A stretch of DNA of 64,000 nucleotides from Bacteroidales bacterium UBA6267 (GTDB lineage: Bacteria > Bacteroidota > Bacteroidia > Bacteroidales > UBA1556). This document shows, piece by piece, positions 17,744 through 26,189 of this stretch; the stretch's first letter is position 1, and each line of letters opens with the position of its first letter. The translations under genes and the position numbers were made by a program. The stretch is from the NCBI GenBank assembly GCA_002440745.1, contig DJVB01000021.1:7066-71065 (forward strand), read 5' to 3'. The notes below the pieces were generated by a model, which did not search any database, had not been told where the DNA came from, and saw only the letters and a program-made list of their open reading frames with translations.

Positions 17744-17774
17744 CAAAATTAGATAATAAACTCATTGTTCCAAA
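17744..17774 (-). promoter_or_regulatory. Promoter of the MacB-like operon
   Basis: On the minus strand TTTG (17771-17774), a 19-nt spacer and TAATTTTG (17744-17751) match the Bacteroidota consensus. The leader to the ATG at 17678 is about 60 nt. Confidence 0.65.
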
Positions 17775-17860
17775 CTAAAGATTTTTTTAAGAGTTTAAAT
17801 TTGGTTAAGATATCGAAATCATTAATTTTATAAAAAAATATTTGTTTTAGTCTGAAATTA

Positions 17861-17921
17861 TGGGGGGTGTTCTGATATTTATTAAATAATATTTTATATG
17901 TACAAATAATTTGGGGGGTGT
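17861..17921 (+). repeat. Direct repeat TGGGGGGTGT x2 upstream of glnN
   Basis: The same 10-mer occurs at 17861-17870 and 17912-17921, 51 nt (about five helical turns) apart, in an otherwise very AT-rich region. The second copy overlaps the -33 element of glnN, as expected for binding sites of a nitrogen regulator. The regulator is unknown. Confidence 0.6.
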
Positions 17922-17943
17922 AATAGTAAAAAATATATTTTTG
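17910..17943 (+). promoter_or_regulatory. Promoter of glnN
   Basis: TTTG (17910-17913) flows into the second G6 repeat. TATTTTTG (17936-17943), 22 nt later, matches TAnnTTTG. The ATG is at 17967, giving a very short leader. Confidence 0.65.
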
Positions 17944-17966
17944 CGCAAATTTTCAAACAACGAACA

Positions 17967-20159
17967 ATGGCAACTTTACGATTTAAAGCATTAGAGGATG
18001 TGGTTAATAGGAAACCTATTCATCCTGAAATAAAATTTTCAAAGGTTTCGGAATACTATGGATTAAATGTTTTTGACCGGAAGAAAATGCAACAATATTT
18101 GTCTGTTGAAGCATTTGATATGGTTGAGGATTCCATTAATCAAGGGACGCGTGTTGACCGCAAATTGGCAAATCAAGTAGCACTCGGTATGAAAGCTTGG
18201 GCAATTGAGCGTGGAGCTACGCACTATACGCACTGGTTTCATCCATTGAACGGAACAACAGCCGAGAAACATGACTCCTTTTTCGAGCCGGTTGATGGTG
18301 GGGGAGCTATTGAAAATTTTTCCGGTTCCTTGTTAGTTCAGCAGGAGCCTGATGCAAGTAGTTTTCCCAGTGGGGGCATTCGGAATACATTTGAAGCTCG
18401 GGGCTATACCGCTTGGGATCCTTCAAGTCCGGCTTTTATAATCGATACAACTCTTTGTATTCCAACAATTTTTGTTTCCTATACCGGTGAAGCTCTTGAT
18501 TATAAAACTCCACTATTGAAATCGAATGTTGCACTCGATGCAGCAGCTCGTAAAGTTTGTGAGTTCTTTCATAAAGATGTAACTAAGGTCATTGCTACTC
18601 TTGGCTGGGAACAAGAATATTTCTTGGTTGATGCTGCTTTATTTAATGCACGTCCTGATTTAGCTCTTACCGGTCGAACTCTTATGGGACATTCAGCTTC
18701 AAAGGACCAACAACTTGAAGACCATTATTTTGGGTCGATTCCTGAACGTGTTTCTGCATATATGAAAGACTTTGAGTTTGAAGCTTTAAAATTAGGAATT
18801 CCGGTCAAGACTCGGCATAATGAAGTTGCTCCTAACCAATTTGAATGTGCACCTGTGTTTGAAGAAGCCAATCTTGCGGTTGATCATAATATGTTGTTAA
18901 TGAGTGTGATGGAGCGGATTGCAAAAAAGCACAGTTTCCGTGTATTATTTCATGAGAAACCGTTTGCCGGGGTTAATGGTTCGGGAAAACACAACAACTG
19001 GAGCATGGCAACAAATACCGGAATTAATCTTTTATCTCCCGGTAAAAATCCAAAATCAAATCTTCGTTTCCTGACTTTTGTGTTGAATACCTTAAAGGCT
19101 GTTTATGATAACGCGGATTTATTGCGCGCCAGTATTTTAACTTATGGAAATACATTCCGTCTTGGTGCAAACGAGGCTCCTCCTGCAATTGTGTCGGTTT
19201 TTCTTGGAAAACATATCAATGATATGCTCGAGCGAATTGAAAAAAGCGTGAGTGATAAAAAGTCAATGACACCTGATGAAAAGGCAGCTCTAAAATTGGA
19301 TATTGGAAAAATTCCTGAAATCCTCTTGGATAATACCGATAGAAACCGCACGTCTCCATTTGCATTTACCGGTAATCGTTTCGAATTCCGCGCAGTTGGT
19401 AGTAGTGCAAATTGTGCCTCTCCGATGATTGTGCTCAATTCGATTATGGCCGACCAACTTAATAGTTTTTATGATGAAGTTCAAAATGAAGTTTCCAAAG
19501 GAGTTAAACGAGATGAAGCTATTTTCAGAATTCTAAGGAAGTATATTAAGGCAACTAAAAATATTATTTTTGAAGGAAACGGCTATTCCGACGAGTGGGT
19601 AAAAGAGGCTGAAAAGCGTGGTTTAACAAATATTCGTCAGGTGCCGGATTCACTCAAGGCATTTATCAGTCCAAGCACTATTAAATTGATGGAGCGTAAT
19701 AATGTTTTGTCAAAGAGAGAGTTAGAAGCTCGTCATGAGATTCGCCTTGATGTTTTTAAGAAGAAGGTACAAATCGAATCCAGAGTTTTAGGGGATTTAG
19801 CTATTAATCATATTATTCCAACTGCTGTGAAATATCAGAATGTTTTGATTGAAAATGTGAGAGGAATGCGCGATTTATTAAATACCGGTGAATTCAACCG
19901 TCAAGCCGGTTTGCAGTTGGAAACACTTAAAGAAATATCTGCTCATATTTCTTCTATCAAGGAAGGTGTGGATTCGATGGTTGAACAACGGAAACTTGCA
20001 AATGCTTTCAGTTCAATTGATGATGTAGTTCAGGCTTATCAAGAAGGTGTGGTGCCTTATATCGAAAAAATAAGATATCATATCGACAAACTTGAACTAA
20101 TCGTTGATGATGAGATTTGGCCATTACCCAAGTATCGAGAAATGTTGTTTATCTCCTAA
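17967..20159 (+). CDS. glnN: Glutamine synthetase, type III
   Basis: ATP-dependent synthesis of glutamine from glutamate and ammonium, the main ammonium-assimilating step. The 730-residue length and sequence identify the large GSIII class (GlnN), not the 450-residue GSI. Diagnostic stretches include THYTHWFHPLNGTTAEKHDS, GWEQEYFLVD, RHNEVAPNQFECAPVFEEAN, the ATP-site FAGVNGSGKHNNWS, and NRTSPFAFTGNRFEFRAVGS. It is monocistronic: its own promoter and repeat-bearing regulatory region lie upstream, and a 16-bp bidirectional terminator lies downstream. GSIII is typical of Bacteroidota and is often their main or only glutamine synthetase. Regulation by nitrogen supply is likely; the repeats at 17861-17921 are the visible candidate sites. 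Confidence 0.96.
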   Translation: MATLRFKALEDVVNRKPIHPEIKFSKVSEYYGLNVFDRKKMQQYLSVEAFDMVEDSINQGTRVDRKLANQVALGMKAWAIERGATHYTHWFHPLNGTTAEKHDSFFEPVDGGGAIENFSGSLLVQQEPDASSFPSGGIRNTFEARGYTAWDPSSPAFIIDTTLCIPTIFVSYTGEALDYKTPLLKSNVALDAAARKVCEFFHKDVTKVIATLGWEQEYFLVDAALFNARPDLALTGRTLMGHSASKDQQLEDHYFGSIPERVSAYMKDFEFEALKLGIPVKTRHNEVAPNQFECAPVFEEANLAVDHNMLLMSVMERIAKKHSFRVLFHEKPFAGVNGSGKHNNWSMATNTGINLLSPGKNPKSNLRFLTFVLNTLKAVYDNADLLRASILTYGNTFRLGANEAPPAIVSVFLGKHINDMLERIEKSVSDKKSMTPDEKAALKLDIGKIPEILLDNTDRNRTSPFAFTGNRFEFRAVGSSANCASPMIVLNSIMADQLNSFYDEVQNEVSKGVKRDEAIFRILRKYIKATKNIIFEGNGYSDEWVKEAEKRGLTNIRQVPDSLKAFISPSTIKLMERNNVLSKRELEARHEIRLDVFKKKVQIESRVLGDLAINHIIPTAVKYQNVLIENVRGMRDLLNTGEFNRQAGLQLETLKEISAHISSIKEGVDSMVEQRKLANAFSSIDDVVQAYQEGVVPYIEKIRYHIDKLELIVDDEIWPLPKYREMLFIS

Positions 20160-20196
20160 GGATAATAATCAAGAATCTTCTTTTAAAAATTATAGT

Positions 20197-20254
20197 AGTG
20201 ATTTTCAATTACTTCTTGTTCGAAGATAAAATAGGGATGTAATTGAAAATCACT
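20197..20254. terminator. Bidirectional terminator between glnN and lptC
   Basis: A perfect 16-bp inverted repeat (20197-20212 with 20239-20254) around a 26-nt loop, between the convergent glnN and lptC genes and flanked by T/A-rich runs on both sides. Confidence 0.75.
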
Positions 20255-20315
20255 CATTTTTATGATAAACGATATTGTATTATCAATGAGAAAAGATCCT
20301 TTAGGATAGTTTTTT

Positions 20316-20894
20316 TTATTCTGTTTCCTCCTCTTCAAGATCGGCTTCGATGTCGCCTCGGGGGTTTTTAATAACCCAATTCTCGAAATTTTCATCGGCA
20401 ACCATTCCATCACCAAAGATGACTTTGTCGGGACTAATAACTTTTACAGCGACATTACTGTATATCTTCTTAGTGTTTTGATCCCAAATTAGTTCTTCGG
20501 TATAAAGCTTTTCTCCGTTTTGGTTGGTTGCAATCACATTATACTTTGCAATAATGATGTGATCGGTTGGAATATTTTTAGCGTAATTGGCCTTTAAAGA
20601 GGATGTTACTTTACCTATGGAATCAAAAAACTGTACATCGATGCCTTTTTTCATTTCAACATACTCCAACTCTCCTTCGTATCGATCAACTTGAGGGCTT
20701 TTAATTTTGATTCTAACTTTTCCGGAGTCAACAATCTCGCTGGTAATAGTGTAGGATGTTTCTATTGGAAGAGTCTCATCGATTTGTAAGGCTTGAACAA
20801 CACTTATATCATTTTCACAAGAAAAAAGCATTATCCCAAAAAATAATGGGATAATGCTTTTTAAAAATGCCTTTATGTTGTTTTCAACCATCAT
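20316..20894 (-). CDS. lptC: LPS export protein LptC (lipoprotein form)
   Basis: Periplasmic bridge component that carries lipopolysaccharide from LptBFG to LptA. The 192-residue form starts at the ATG whose first base is shared with the stop codon of the upstream TPR gene (TAATG). The leader ends in a lipobox with Cys26 (IMLFSC), and an LptC/OstA-like beta-jellyroll follows (ALQIDETLPIETSYTITSEI; YNVIATNQNGEKLYTEELIW; GDGMVADENFENWVIKNPRG). An upstream in-frame ATG (20939) lies inside the TPR gene and is not preferred. A perfect terminator-like hairpin lies within the signal-peptide codons (20823-20862). Last gene of coaX-OMP-TPR-lptC. Confidence 0.88.
   Translation of the reverse strand: MMVENNIKAFLKSIIPLFFGIMLFSCENDISVVQALQIDETLPIETSYTITSEIVDSGKVRIKIKSPQVDRYEGELEYVEMKKGIDVQFFDSIGKVTSSLKANYAKNIPTDHIIIAKYNVIATNQNGEKLYTEELIWDQNTKKIYSNVAVKVISPDKVIFGDGMVADENFENWVIKNPRGDIEADLEEEETE
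20823..20862 (-). terminator. Terminator-like hairpin inside the lptC coding region
   Basis: A perfect 15-bp stem, AAAAAGCATTATCCC (20823-20837) with its complement (20848-20862), and a 10-nt loop. On the minus (coding) strand the 3' arm ends in a run of T, the form of an intrinsic terminator. It lies 32 nt into lptC, within the codons of its lipoprotein signal. Possibly an attenuator; function inferred. Confidence 0.6.
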
Positions 20895-22273
20895 TATTCT
20901 TTTCTGGCGCGAACTGTAGTGGTTTCGTTTATCCAACATTCTACAGTAAACGACTGACCTTCAGTTAAATTACGCATAAAGATATCCGTTTGTATTGGGA
21001 AATTCTTGCGGATAACGGAAAGTTGCTTTTGAGCAATATCTTTAATTTTCTCATCAGTAGCAATTGCTGCAGCTTTAGCAAACATATCGGCAGCTACCCA
21101 ATATGCAACCGGTAAATCTTTAAAAGTGCAACTGCTTGCAGATTTTACGTATAATTCACCAATAATTAAATAAGCATAAGCATCATCGGGACGATATTTC
21201 AAAACATTACGAGCAGCTTCTCTTGATTTGGCTAATTTGTTGGTTTTGTTATATATATCAGCCAATAACAAGTAGATGTCAGCTTTCTTTGAAGTTAAGC
21301 TGTCTGAAGTCATCTCTAATGCTTGGTTTAGATATCCTTCTGCTTGATCGTGAAGTTCACGTTCTAATGCCATTTTTCCCATGCTATAGGCTGATTGGGC
21401 ATTTGGAGCAATTTTATGGACTTGTTCAAGGGCTTTGAAATAAAGGTTTTCTTTAGTACACATTCTAAGCTCAAAAAGACGAACTAAATTTCTGGCAAGA
21501 ATGGTGTCTGTTGGATTCTGATCAAATTTTGGCTCAAAGACTTTTACTAAGTTTTCGCAAGTTGCAATCTGAACCATAATCGGTTCCAAGTTATTTAATA
21601 CCTTTTTATAAGGTTCTGCTTCTTTTTCCGATTTAGCATTGATATTGTTTTGCAATGCGTCATTAACTTTCATATAAGTTTCATAAGCAAGTTCAATCTT
21701 AGCATGGTCGTCTTTAACATACTGAATTGAAGATACAAAATATCCATAAAGTACAGTAGGCTCAGTTTCGTCCTTCATCAAGTCAAACGACTCTTTAAAT
21801 AAAGGATAATATTCATTGGAAGCTTTTTTGCGGAACTGAAACAAGTCAACTGCTTGACGTCCTTTGATATAACCTGTTGGATACTTTTTGCTGTTTCCAA
21901 AATATTGAATTCGTTGATTATAAACCATCATAAGAGTATCAACATATTTGTCGGCAATTAAAGAATCTTTTTGTGTTTCAATCTTGAACTCTACCAATTT
22001 AACTCCGTGAGTGTAAAGATTTTGACTTGCAATTGGGCATTCCGTGAAACAGTACATCCAGTATTTGTAGGAAGTATTGCCTAAATCAACATTCTGATAT
22101 TTACTATTTTGCCACTGTTTGTAATAGTCACGGTATAAACTTAAATTTGTTACACAACGCACACTGTCTTCTCCATACTTTGGCATTTTCGATTGAGCCC
22201 CCACACTCATAGTAAGGGTGGTCATTAAGGCCAAAATTACTATTGCTTTCAATCGGTTATTTACGCTTTTCAT
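20894..22273 (-). CDS. Exported TPR-repeat protein
   Basis: A 459-residue protein with an N-terminal signal peptide (about 1-26, VILALMTTLTMSVGAQ) and at least four tetratricopeptide-like repeats in the second half (NAQSAYSMGKMALERELHDQ; KADIYLLLADIYNKTNKLAK; DDAYAYLIIGELYVKSASSC). The N-terminal half (residues 30-200) is helical with conserved Tyr/Cys-rich VRCVTNLSLYRDYYKQW and has no recognised family. It probably acts in the periplasm as a protein-protein scaffold. Position is informative: it lies between an outer-membrane protein gene and lptC, sharing a base with lptC, so it may help outer-membrane biogenesis. The function is not established. Confidence 0.75.
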   Translation of the reverse strand: MKSVNNRLKAIVILALMTTLTMSVGAQSKMPKYGEDSVRCVTNLSLYRDYYKQWQNSKYQNVDLGNTSYKYWMYCFTECPIASQNLYTHGVKLVEFKIETQKDSLIADKYVDTLMMVYNQRIQYFGNSKKYPTGYIKGRQAVDLFQFRKKASNEYYPLFKESFDLMKDETEPTVLYGYFVSSIQYVKDDHAKIELAYETYMKVNDALQNNINAKSEKEAEPYKKVLNNLEPIMVQIATCENLVKVFEPKFDQNPTDTILARNLVRLFELRMCTKENLYFKALEQVHKIAPNAQSAYSMGKMALERELHDQAEGYLNQALEMTSDSLTSKKADIYLLLADIYNKTNKLAKSREAARNVLKYRPDDAYAYLIIGELYVKSASSCTFKDLPVAYWVAADMFAKAAAIATDEKIKDIAQKQLSVIRKNFPIQTDIFMRNLTEGQSFTVECWINETTTVRARKE

Positions 22274-22294
22274 TTCTAATAATTTTATATAATG

Positions 22295-23560
22295 TTAATA
22301 ATATTTCGGTCTATTGAACCAAATGCTTTTAATCGAAAGGCCGACAAAAACACGGATATAATTTTGTTGAATCAGGTTGAAGTCGGTTGTTCCTCTTTTG
22401 CCAATCTCGGCGCCAAGATCAAGCATCGGGTAAGATTTCGATTGCTGGTCAATGAACAATGGGACAGAAAAACCAAAGGTCATGCCAAGTTCTTTTATAG
22501 GCTGATCGTTTAACGAAAGATAAGAGTCGTAATACCTTGCTCCGGCTCTTAAAGTAAAGCGCCCAATTTTATAGCTTCCACCAATATTCATGGATAAGGA
22601 ATTCTTCAGGGTGTCGGTTTGGTAAAGTGATTGGTAATTGCTCCAAAACTGTTGGTTGAAATCAAACCCGATGGACCATTTATCCGACATTTGTAGGTTA
22701 AATCCTCCTCCATAAAACATCGGAATCACAGTCTTACCACGTTCGTCAAGTGTATTTACAATAGTGTCTTTTATATATTCGTATCCAGAAGAGGTTAATA
22801 AATAGGTTTCTCCGAATGTGGAGATATTGGATCGTAGCTTTTGTTGATTGCTAAAAACAGCTCCCAAAACCAACGTGTAATCTTTATTTTTAAAAGGATG
22901 ACTCTTGTGTTGAAGCCCAAAATCGAAATATAAATTTCTTATGTCTAAGGTGTTGGTAAGTCTGAATTGGTAAAAATTAGTATTGTCAGGAACTGAAGTG
23001 ATTTGTCTATAATTCAGTTTTCCAAACAGATAGGAGGTGTTAAATCCAAAAGATAATCCTTTATAAATCCTAATACTATTTCCAATACTTAGATTGTTAA
23101 CTCCACCATCACCTGAATAATTATTATAAATCGTTCCAACAGAATCAAGAATTGAGGATGTTTCGGTTTCATAGCCAACCATTGAATAAGGAGAAAGACC
23201 TATACTTACCTTCCACCAATTAGTGATTGGAAAAGCAACCCGCATATAATCTATGTTGAAATAGTTGAAACTATGAATTTGATTTGCTGTTTGATTCGAC
23301 ATAAAAAAGCCGGAGTAGCCTACATCAATTAAAAATGTTGAAGAATCTAATCCAATGAATGAAGCCGGATTTTTTGCATTAACATAGTCCGAACTTTGGA
23401 TTCCATACCCAATGCCGCCCATAGTACGCGCAAAACTGGATTCATTTTTATAAATATCCCCCAAACCAAATCTGGAATATGGCGAATTAATCCGTGATTG
23501 ACCTGATAAAAAAGTCAATGGAAGGACCGCTAAGATTGTAATTGTCAGTCTTTTAAGCAT
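22295..23560 (-). CDS. Outer-membrane beta-barrel protein (FadL/PorV-like)
   Basis: Predicted outer-membrane barrel of 421 residues. The signal peptide is about 1-20 (ITILAVLPLTFLSGQ). The mature start RINSPYSRFGLGDIYKNESS and FARTMGGIGYG, AKNPASFIGLDSSTF are characteristic of a widespread Bacteroidota family related to the FadL/TodX fold. Alternating hydrophobic strands continue to the C-terminus. The 5' end overlaps coaX by 8 nt, so the two are translationally coupled. The coaX-OMP-TPR-lptC order suggests a link with outer-membrane assembly; the transported substrate, if any, is unknown. Confidence 0.78.
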   Translation of the reverse strand: MLKRLTITILAVLPLTFLSGQSRINSPYSRFGLGDIYKNESSFARTMGGIGYGIQSSDYVNAKNPASFIGLDSSTFLIDVGYSGFFMSNQTANQIHSFNYFNIDYMRVAFPITNWWKVSIGLSPYSMVGYETETSSILDSVGTIYNNYSGDGGVNNLSIGNSIRIYKGLSFGFNTSYLFGKLNYRQITSVPDNTNFYQFRLTNTLDIRNLYFDFGLQHKSHPFKNKDYTLVLGAVFSNQQKLRSNISTFGETYLLTSSGYEYIKDTIVNTLDERGKTVIPMFYGGGFNLQMSDKWSIGFDFNQQFWSNYQSLYQTDTLKNSLSMNIGGSYKIGRFTLRAGARYYDSYLSLNDQPIKELGMTFGFSVPLFIDQQSKSYPMLDLGAEIGKRGTTDFNLIQQNYIRVFVGLSIKSIWFNRPKYY

Positions 23561-24290
23561 TAGATTGCTGTTTATTGTACATTAAAATTTTATATAAACC
23601 ACTTAAGACCAGATTTGGGGCCGCAAAGATGCTACTTTTTATGCTTTTTTCAAAATATATCATCTCTCCGCCTGTTAAAACTATGTTAAGATTTTCAAAA
23701 TCATTTTTATAAATATCTATAATTCCGTTAATCTCAGCAATTAATCCATTTACAACTCCTGACGAAATGGACTCGAAAGTGGATTTTCCAACCAAATCTG
23801 GTATGGTTGTAAAGCCGATTAACGGCAATTTATCCGTAAAAGTATGTAAGGCCTTAAATCTTAAGTGGAGTCCCGGAGCAATGCCTCCTCCAAGGTATTC
23901 ATTTTTGGAATTTACTATGTCGTATTTTATGGCTGTGCCACAATCGATGGATAGTACATTTTTATTAGGGAAGAGCGCGGAAGCTCCAACTGCCGCTGCT
24001 AATCTGTCTTTGCCAAGTGTCTTCGGCGTTTGGTAATTGTTCTTTATTGGAATAGGAGTATTATGGTCTAATTTTATAAAATGAAACCGTTTTTTTAACC
24101 ATTCTTCAATTTCGGAACTATCATTAATTACTGATGAAAGTATAATATCTTCGATTTTTTCTGATAAAATAAGCTGCTCAATACTTTGGATGGTAATATT
24201 TTCAAAGATATGCACCTTAAAATTGGTTCCATCGGTTAGAGCAACTTTTTGGTAAGTATTGCCAAAATCTAAAACTAAAGCTTTGTTCAT
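23553..24290 (-). CDS. coaX: Type III pantothenate kinase
   Basis: First step of coenzyme A synthesis: ATP-dependent phosphorylation of pantothenate. The 245-residue ASKHA-fold enzyme shows the P-loop-like LVLDFGNTYQKVAL at the N-terminus, GKDRLAAAVGASALFPNKN, VLSIDCGTAIKYDIV and the pantothenate-binding GGGIAPGLHLRFKALHTFTD. Length is normal for CoaX. It is the first gene of the envelope operon coaX-OMP-TPR-lptC, a grouping I believe is common in Bacteroidota and perhaps reflects co-expression rather than shared function. No promoter was seen between it and the terminator hairpin of the upstream peptidase gene (24313-24341). Confidence 0.93.
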   Translation of the reverse strand: MNKALVLDFGNTYQKVALTDGTNFKVHIFENITIQSIEQLILSEKIEDIILSSVINDSSEIEEWLKKRFHFIKLDHNTPIPIKNNYQTPKTLGKDRLAAAVGASALFPNKNVLSIDCGTAIKYDIVNSKNEYLGGGIAPGLHLRFKALHTFTDKLPLIGFTTIPDLVGKSTFESISSGVVNGLIAEINGIIDIYKNDFENLNIVLTGGEMIYFEKSIKSSIFAAPNLVLSGLYKILMYNKQQSNA

Positions 24291-24312
24291 TAAGTTCTTT
24301 TTAGTAAAAATA

Positions 24313-24341
24313 TGTCAGCCCGAAAAACTTTCGGGCTGACA
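24313..24341 (-). terminator. Terminator after the M49-like peptidase gene
   Basis: TGTCAGCCCGAAA (24313-24325) pairs perfectly with its complement (24329-24341) around a short loop. On the minus strand it is followed by ATATTTTTA. It lies 7 nt after the stop codon. Confidence 0.8.
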
Positions 24342-24348
24342 TCATTTT

Positions 24349-26007
24349 TTATAAACCATTCAATTCAGGCCCTTGAGTGTAATAAATGTCTTTAGGAATG
24401 CTAAGTCCATCCAAACGCTTGAGGTCTTCTTGAAGTTGAGTGCCCATGACAGAGTATTTTTCTACAAATGCTTTTGCAACGTTGTAATCTCCATCACCTT
24501 GAATTTTCAAGATATCACGTGTAAGCTCTTCTGATGCCATTTTCATTTTATCAAAATTCACTTGATATGTTCCGTCTTCTAAACGAGTAAATGCTTCTCT
24601 TTCAAGGAAATAATTAAATCGAATCATATTAGCTTTTCCATGTGATGAGGAGGCGCCAAAACGTATGGAACGAAATATTCCGGCCATAAAGGTAACATAG
24701 TTTTCTTCTAAGTCGTTCGTGAGCTCTCCCATTTTATTCAGTTGAGTGACAATGTATAAGCCTAAAATGTCGGCTTTACCTTCTTCTATTGCAGTATATT
24801 GGTCTTTAAGTGCTTCACGTACTGTTAATTCCGGTTTGTTTACCACCATTTTTATACCCATTCCATGAGCAACTTCATGAAACATAGTGTTTGCAAAAAA
24901 AGCATCGAAACTAACTTTACCTCTTTGTTCTTTGGCGATAAGCTCATTAGCTATTGGCATTAAAATCTTATCGAACTTAGCACGCATTGCGTTTTTCAAC
25001 TGAAGTTTTCTGCTGCCTTTTTGCAGTTGAACCACAGGGTCGTTAGGTAGATTGATGGCGATGGTTTTTGATCCGGCATTGCAATCACCTGCATAATATA
25101 TTACGTCATAAGCATTTAAATCGGCATCGCTTCCGGGGGTTTCTTTCTTATAAATGCCATCAACCGGAAGGTCTTTCTGCATTTGGGGCAAGAATTTGGC
25201 AAACTTGGAAAGTTTCTCACTCCATTCTAAATCTTTAATTAGAATGAAAGATTCATGAGCAGCTTTATAATTGAACAATTTATCTTCATAGTTTTCAATT
25301 GGCCCAACCACAAAATCTATGGGGGTAGTTTTCATCTCCATCCAAGCAAAATCAGACTCTTGATAGTCATCGGTTAAGAGGGCTTCGGCTCTTAAGTTTA
25401 AGTATTTTTTTAGCCCTTCGTCTTCGGCTAATGTGGCTGCTTTTTTCAAAAGGTCAGCAGCTTTTTCAATTTTTTCTTTAAATGCCTCGTGATACCAAAC
25501 CACTTTCAAACTTCCGTCTTCAGCTCTTTGAATCAAGGTATATTGGCTGGTTTTGTTTGAATCATTTAAGGCTTCAAACTCTTCTGCCGTCATGTCGTTT
25601 GGATAAAAATTAGCTCCTGCCGGTTTTTTTCCAAAGCCCTTTAAGTAAGGTTCGTCATTATTCAGACGCTCCCATGGACCATAGTTGATAGCACCAAATC
25701 TTTTAAGATTCTCGTCTTCAAACTTACTTAAAAATTCTGCTTTGTCGCCATAAGCTTCTAACCAAAACAACTCTTCCATAATGTCTGCCACTTGGAACAT
25801 AATGCGAAGCATTTCTTTGTGATTTTCTGAAAGGTTTGTTAAATCAGCTTTCAGTTCCACATTTTCATAGTAATTGTAGTTCATAGTGGAATCGTTTAGT
25901 TCCCAACCGGTTTCTTTTTGTTCGGCAACCGGCTCTTGACTATTGCATGACGTGATTAGAATCATTGCCATTGCAAAAATCGCTGCGAAGGTGATTTTCT
26001 TTGTCAT
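24349..26007 (-). CDS. M49-like zinc metallopeptidase, lipoprotein
   Basis: Probable dipeptidyl-peptidase III-type (M49) enzyme anchored as a lipoprotein. The leader ends ILITSC (Cys21). Zinc motif HEVAH (377-381) is followed by EEGKAD (408-413), the M49 pairing of HExx(x)H with EExxAD, and RFGASSSHGKANMIRFNYF. M49 enzymes usually have HEXXGH; here the spacing is the shorter HExxH plus Gly, a variant seen in a bacterial branch. At 552 residues it is shorter than classic DPP III (about 700). Expected role: release of peptides from the N-terminus of substrates in the periplasm or at the surface. Own promoter at 26043-26050. The catalytic class is likely; substrate is not known. Confidence 0.75.
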   Translation of the reverse strand: MTKKITFAAIFAMAMILITSCNSQEPVAEQKETGWELNDSTMNYNYYENVELKADLTNLSENHKEMLRIMFQVADIMEELFWLEAYGDKAEFLSKFEDENLKRFGAINYGPWERLNNDEPYLKGFGKKPAGANFYPNDMTAEEFEALNDSNKTSQYTLIQRAEDGSLKVVWYHEAFKEKIEKAADLLKKAATLAEDEGLKKYLNLRAEALLTDDYQESDFAWMEMKTTPIDFVVGPIENYEDKLFNYKAAHESFILIKDLEWSEKLSKFAKFLPQMQKDLPVDGIYKKETPGSDADLNAYDVIYYAGDCNAGSKTIAINLPNDPVVQLQKGSRKLQLKNAMRAKFDKILMPIANELIAKEQRGKVSFDAFFANTMFHEVAHGMGIKMVVNKPELTVREALKDQYTAIEEGKADILGLYIVTQLNKMGELTNDLEENYVTFMAGIFRSIRFGASSSHGKANMIRFNYFLEREAFTRLEDGTYQVNFDKMKMASEELTRDILKIQGDGDYNVAKAFVEKYSVMGTQLQEDLKRLDGLSIPKDIYYTQGPELNGL

Positions 26008-26042
26008 ATCAGTGTTTTAAATTGGGTTAATAATTAAGGGCG

Positions 26043-26050
26043 CAAATTTA
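26043..26050 (-). promoter_or_regulatory. -7 element (TAAATTTG) of the M49-like peptidase gene
   Basis: TAAATTTG on the minus strand matches TAnnTTTG, 35 nt before the ATG. Only TTG, not TTTG, is found near -33. Confidence 0.45.
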
Positions 26051-26134
26051 CTAAAAATTTTGTGTTCCAGCGCAACTATCTGTTTTTTTAAATTACTGAT
26101 TGATAATGGGTTGGCTTTATTTGATTTGATGAAA

Positions 26135-26167
26135 AAAAGGCTGTTCTTTTTTTTTGAACAGCCTTTT
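26135..26167. terminator. Terminator of the first Omp28-like gene
   Basis: AAAAGGCTGTTC (26135-26146) pairs with GAACAGCCTTTT (26156-26167) around a T-rich loop, 22 nt after the stop codon on the minus strand. Confidence 0.82.
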
Positions 26168-26189
26168 ATTAAAAGTGGGTTAATTTGGC

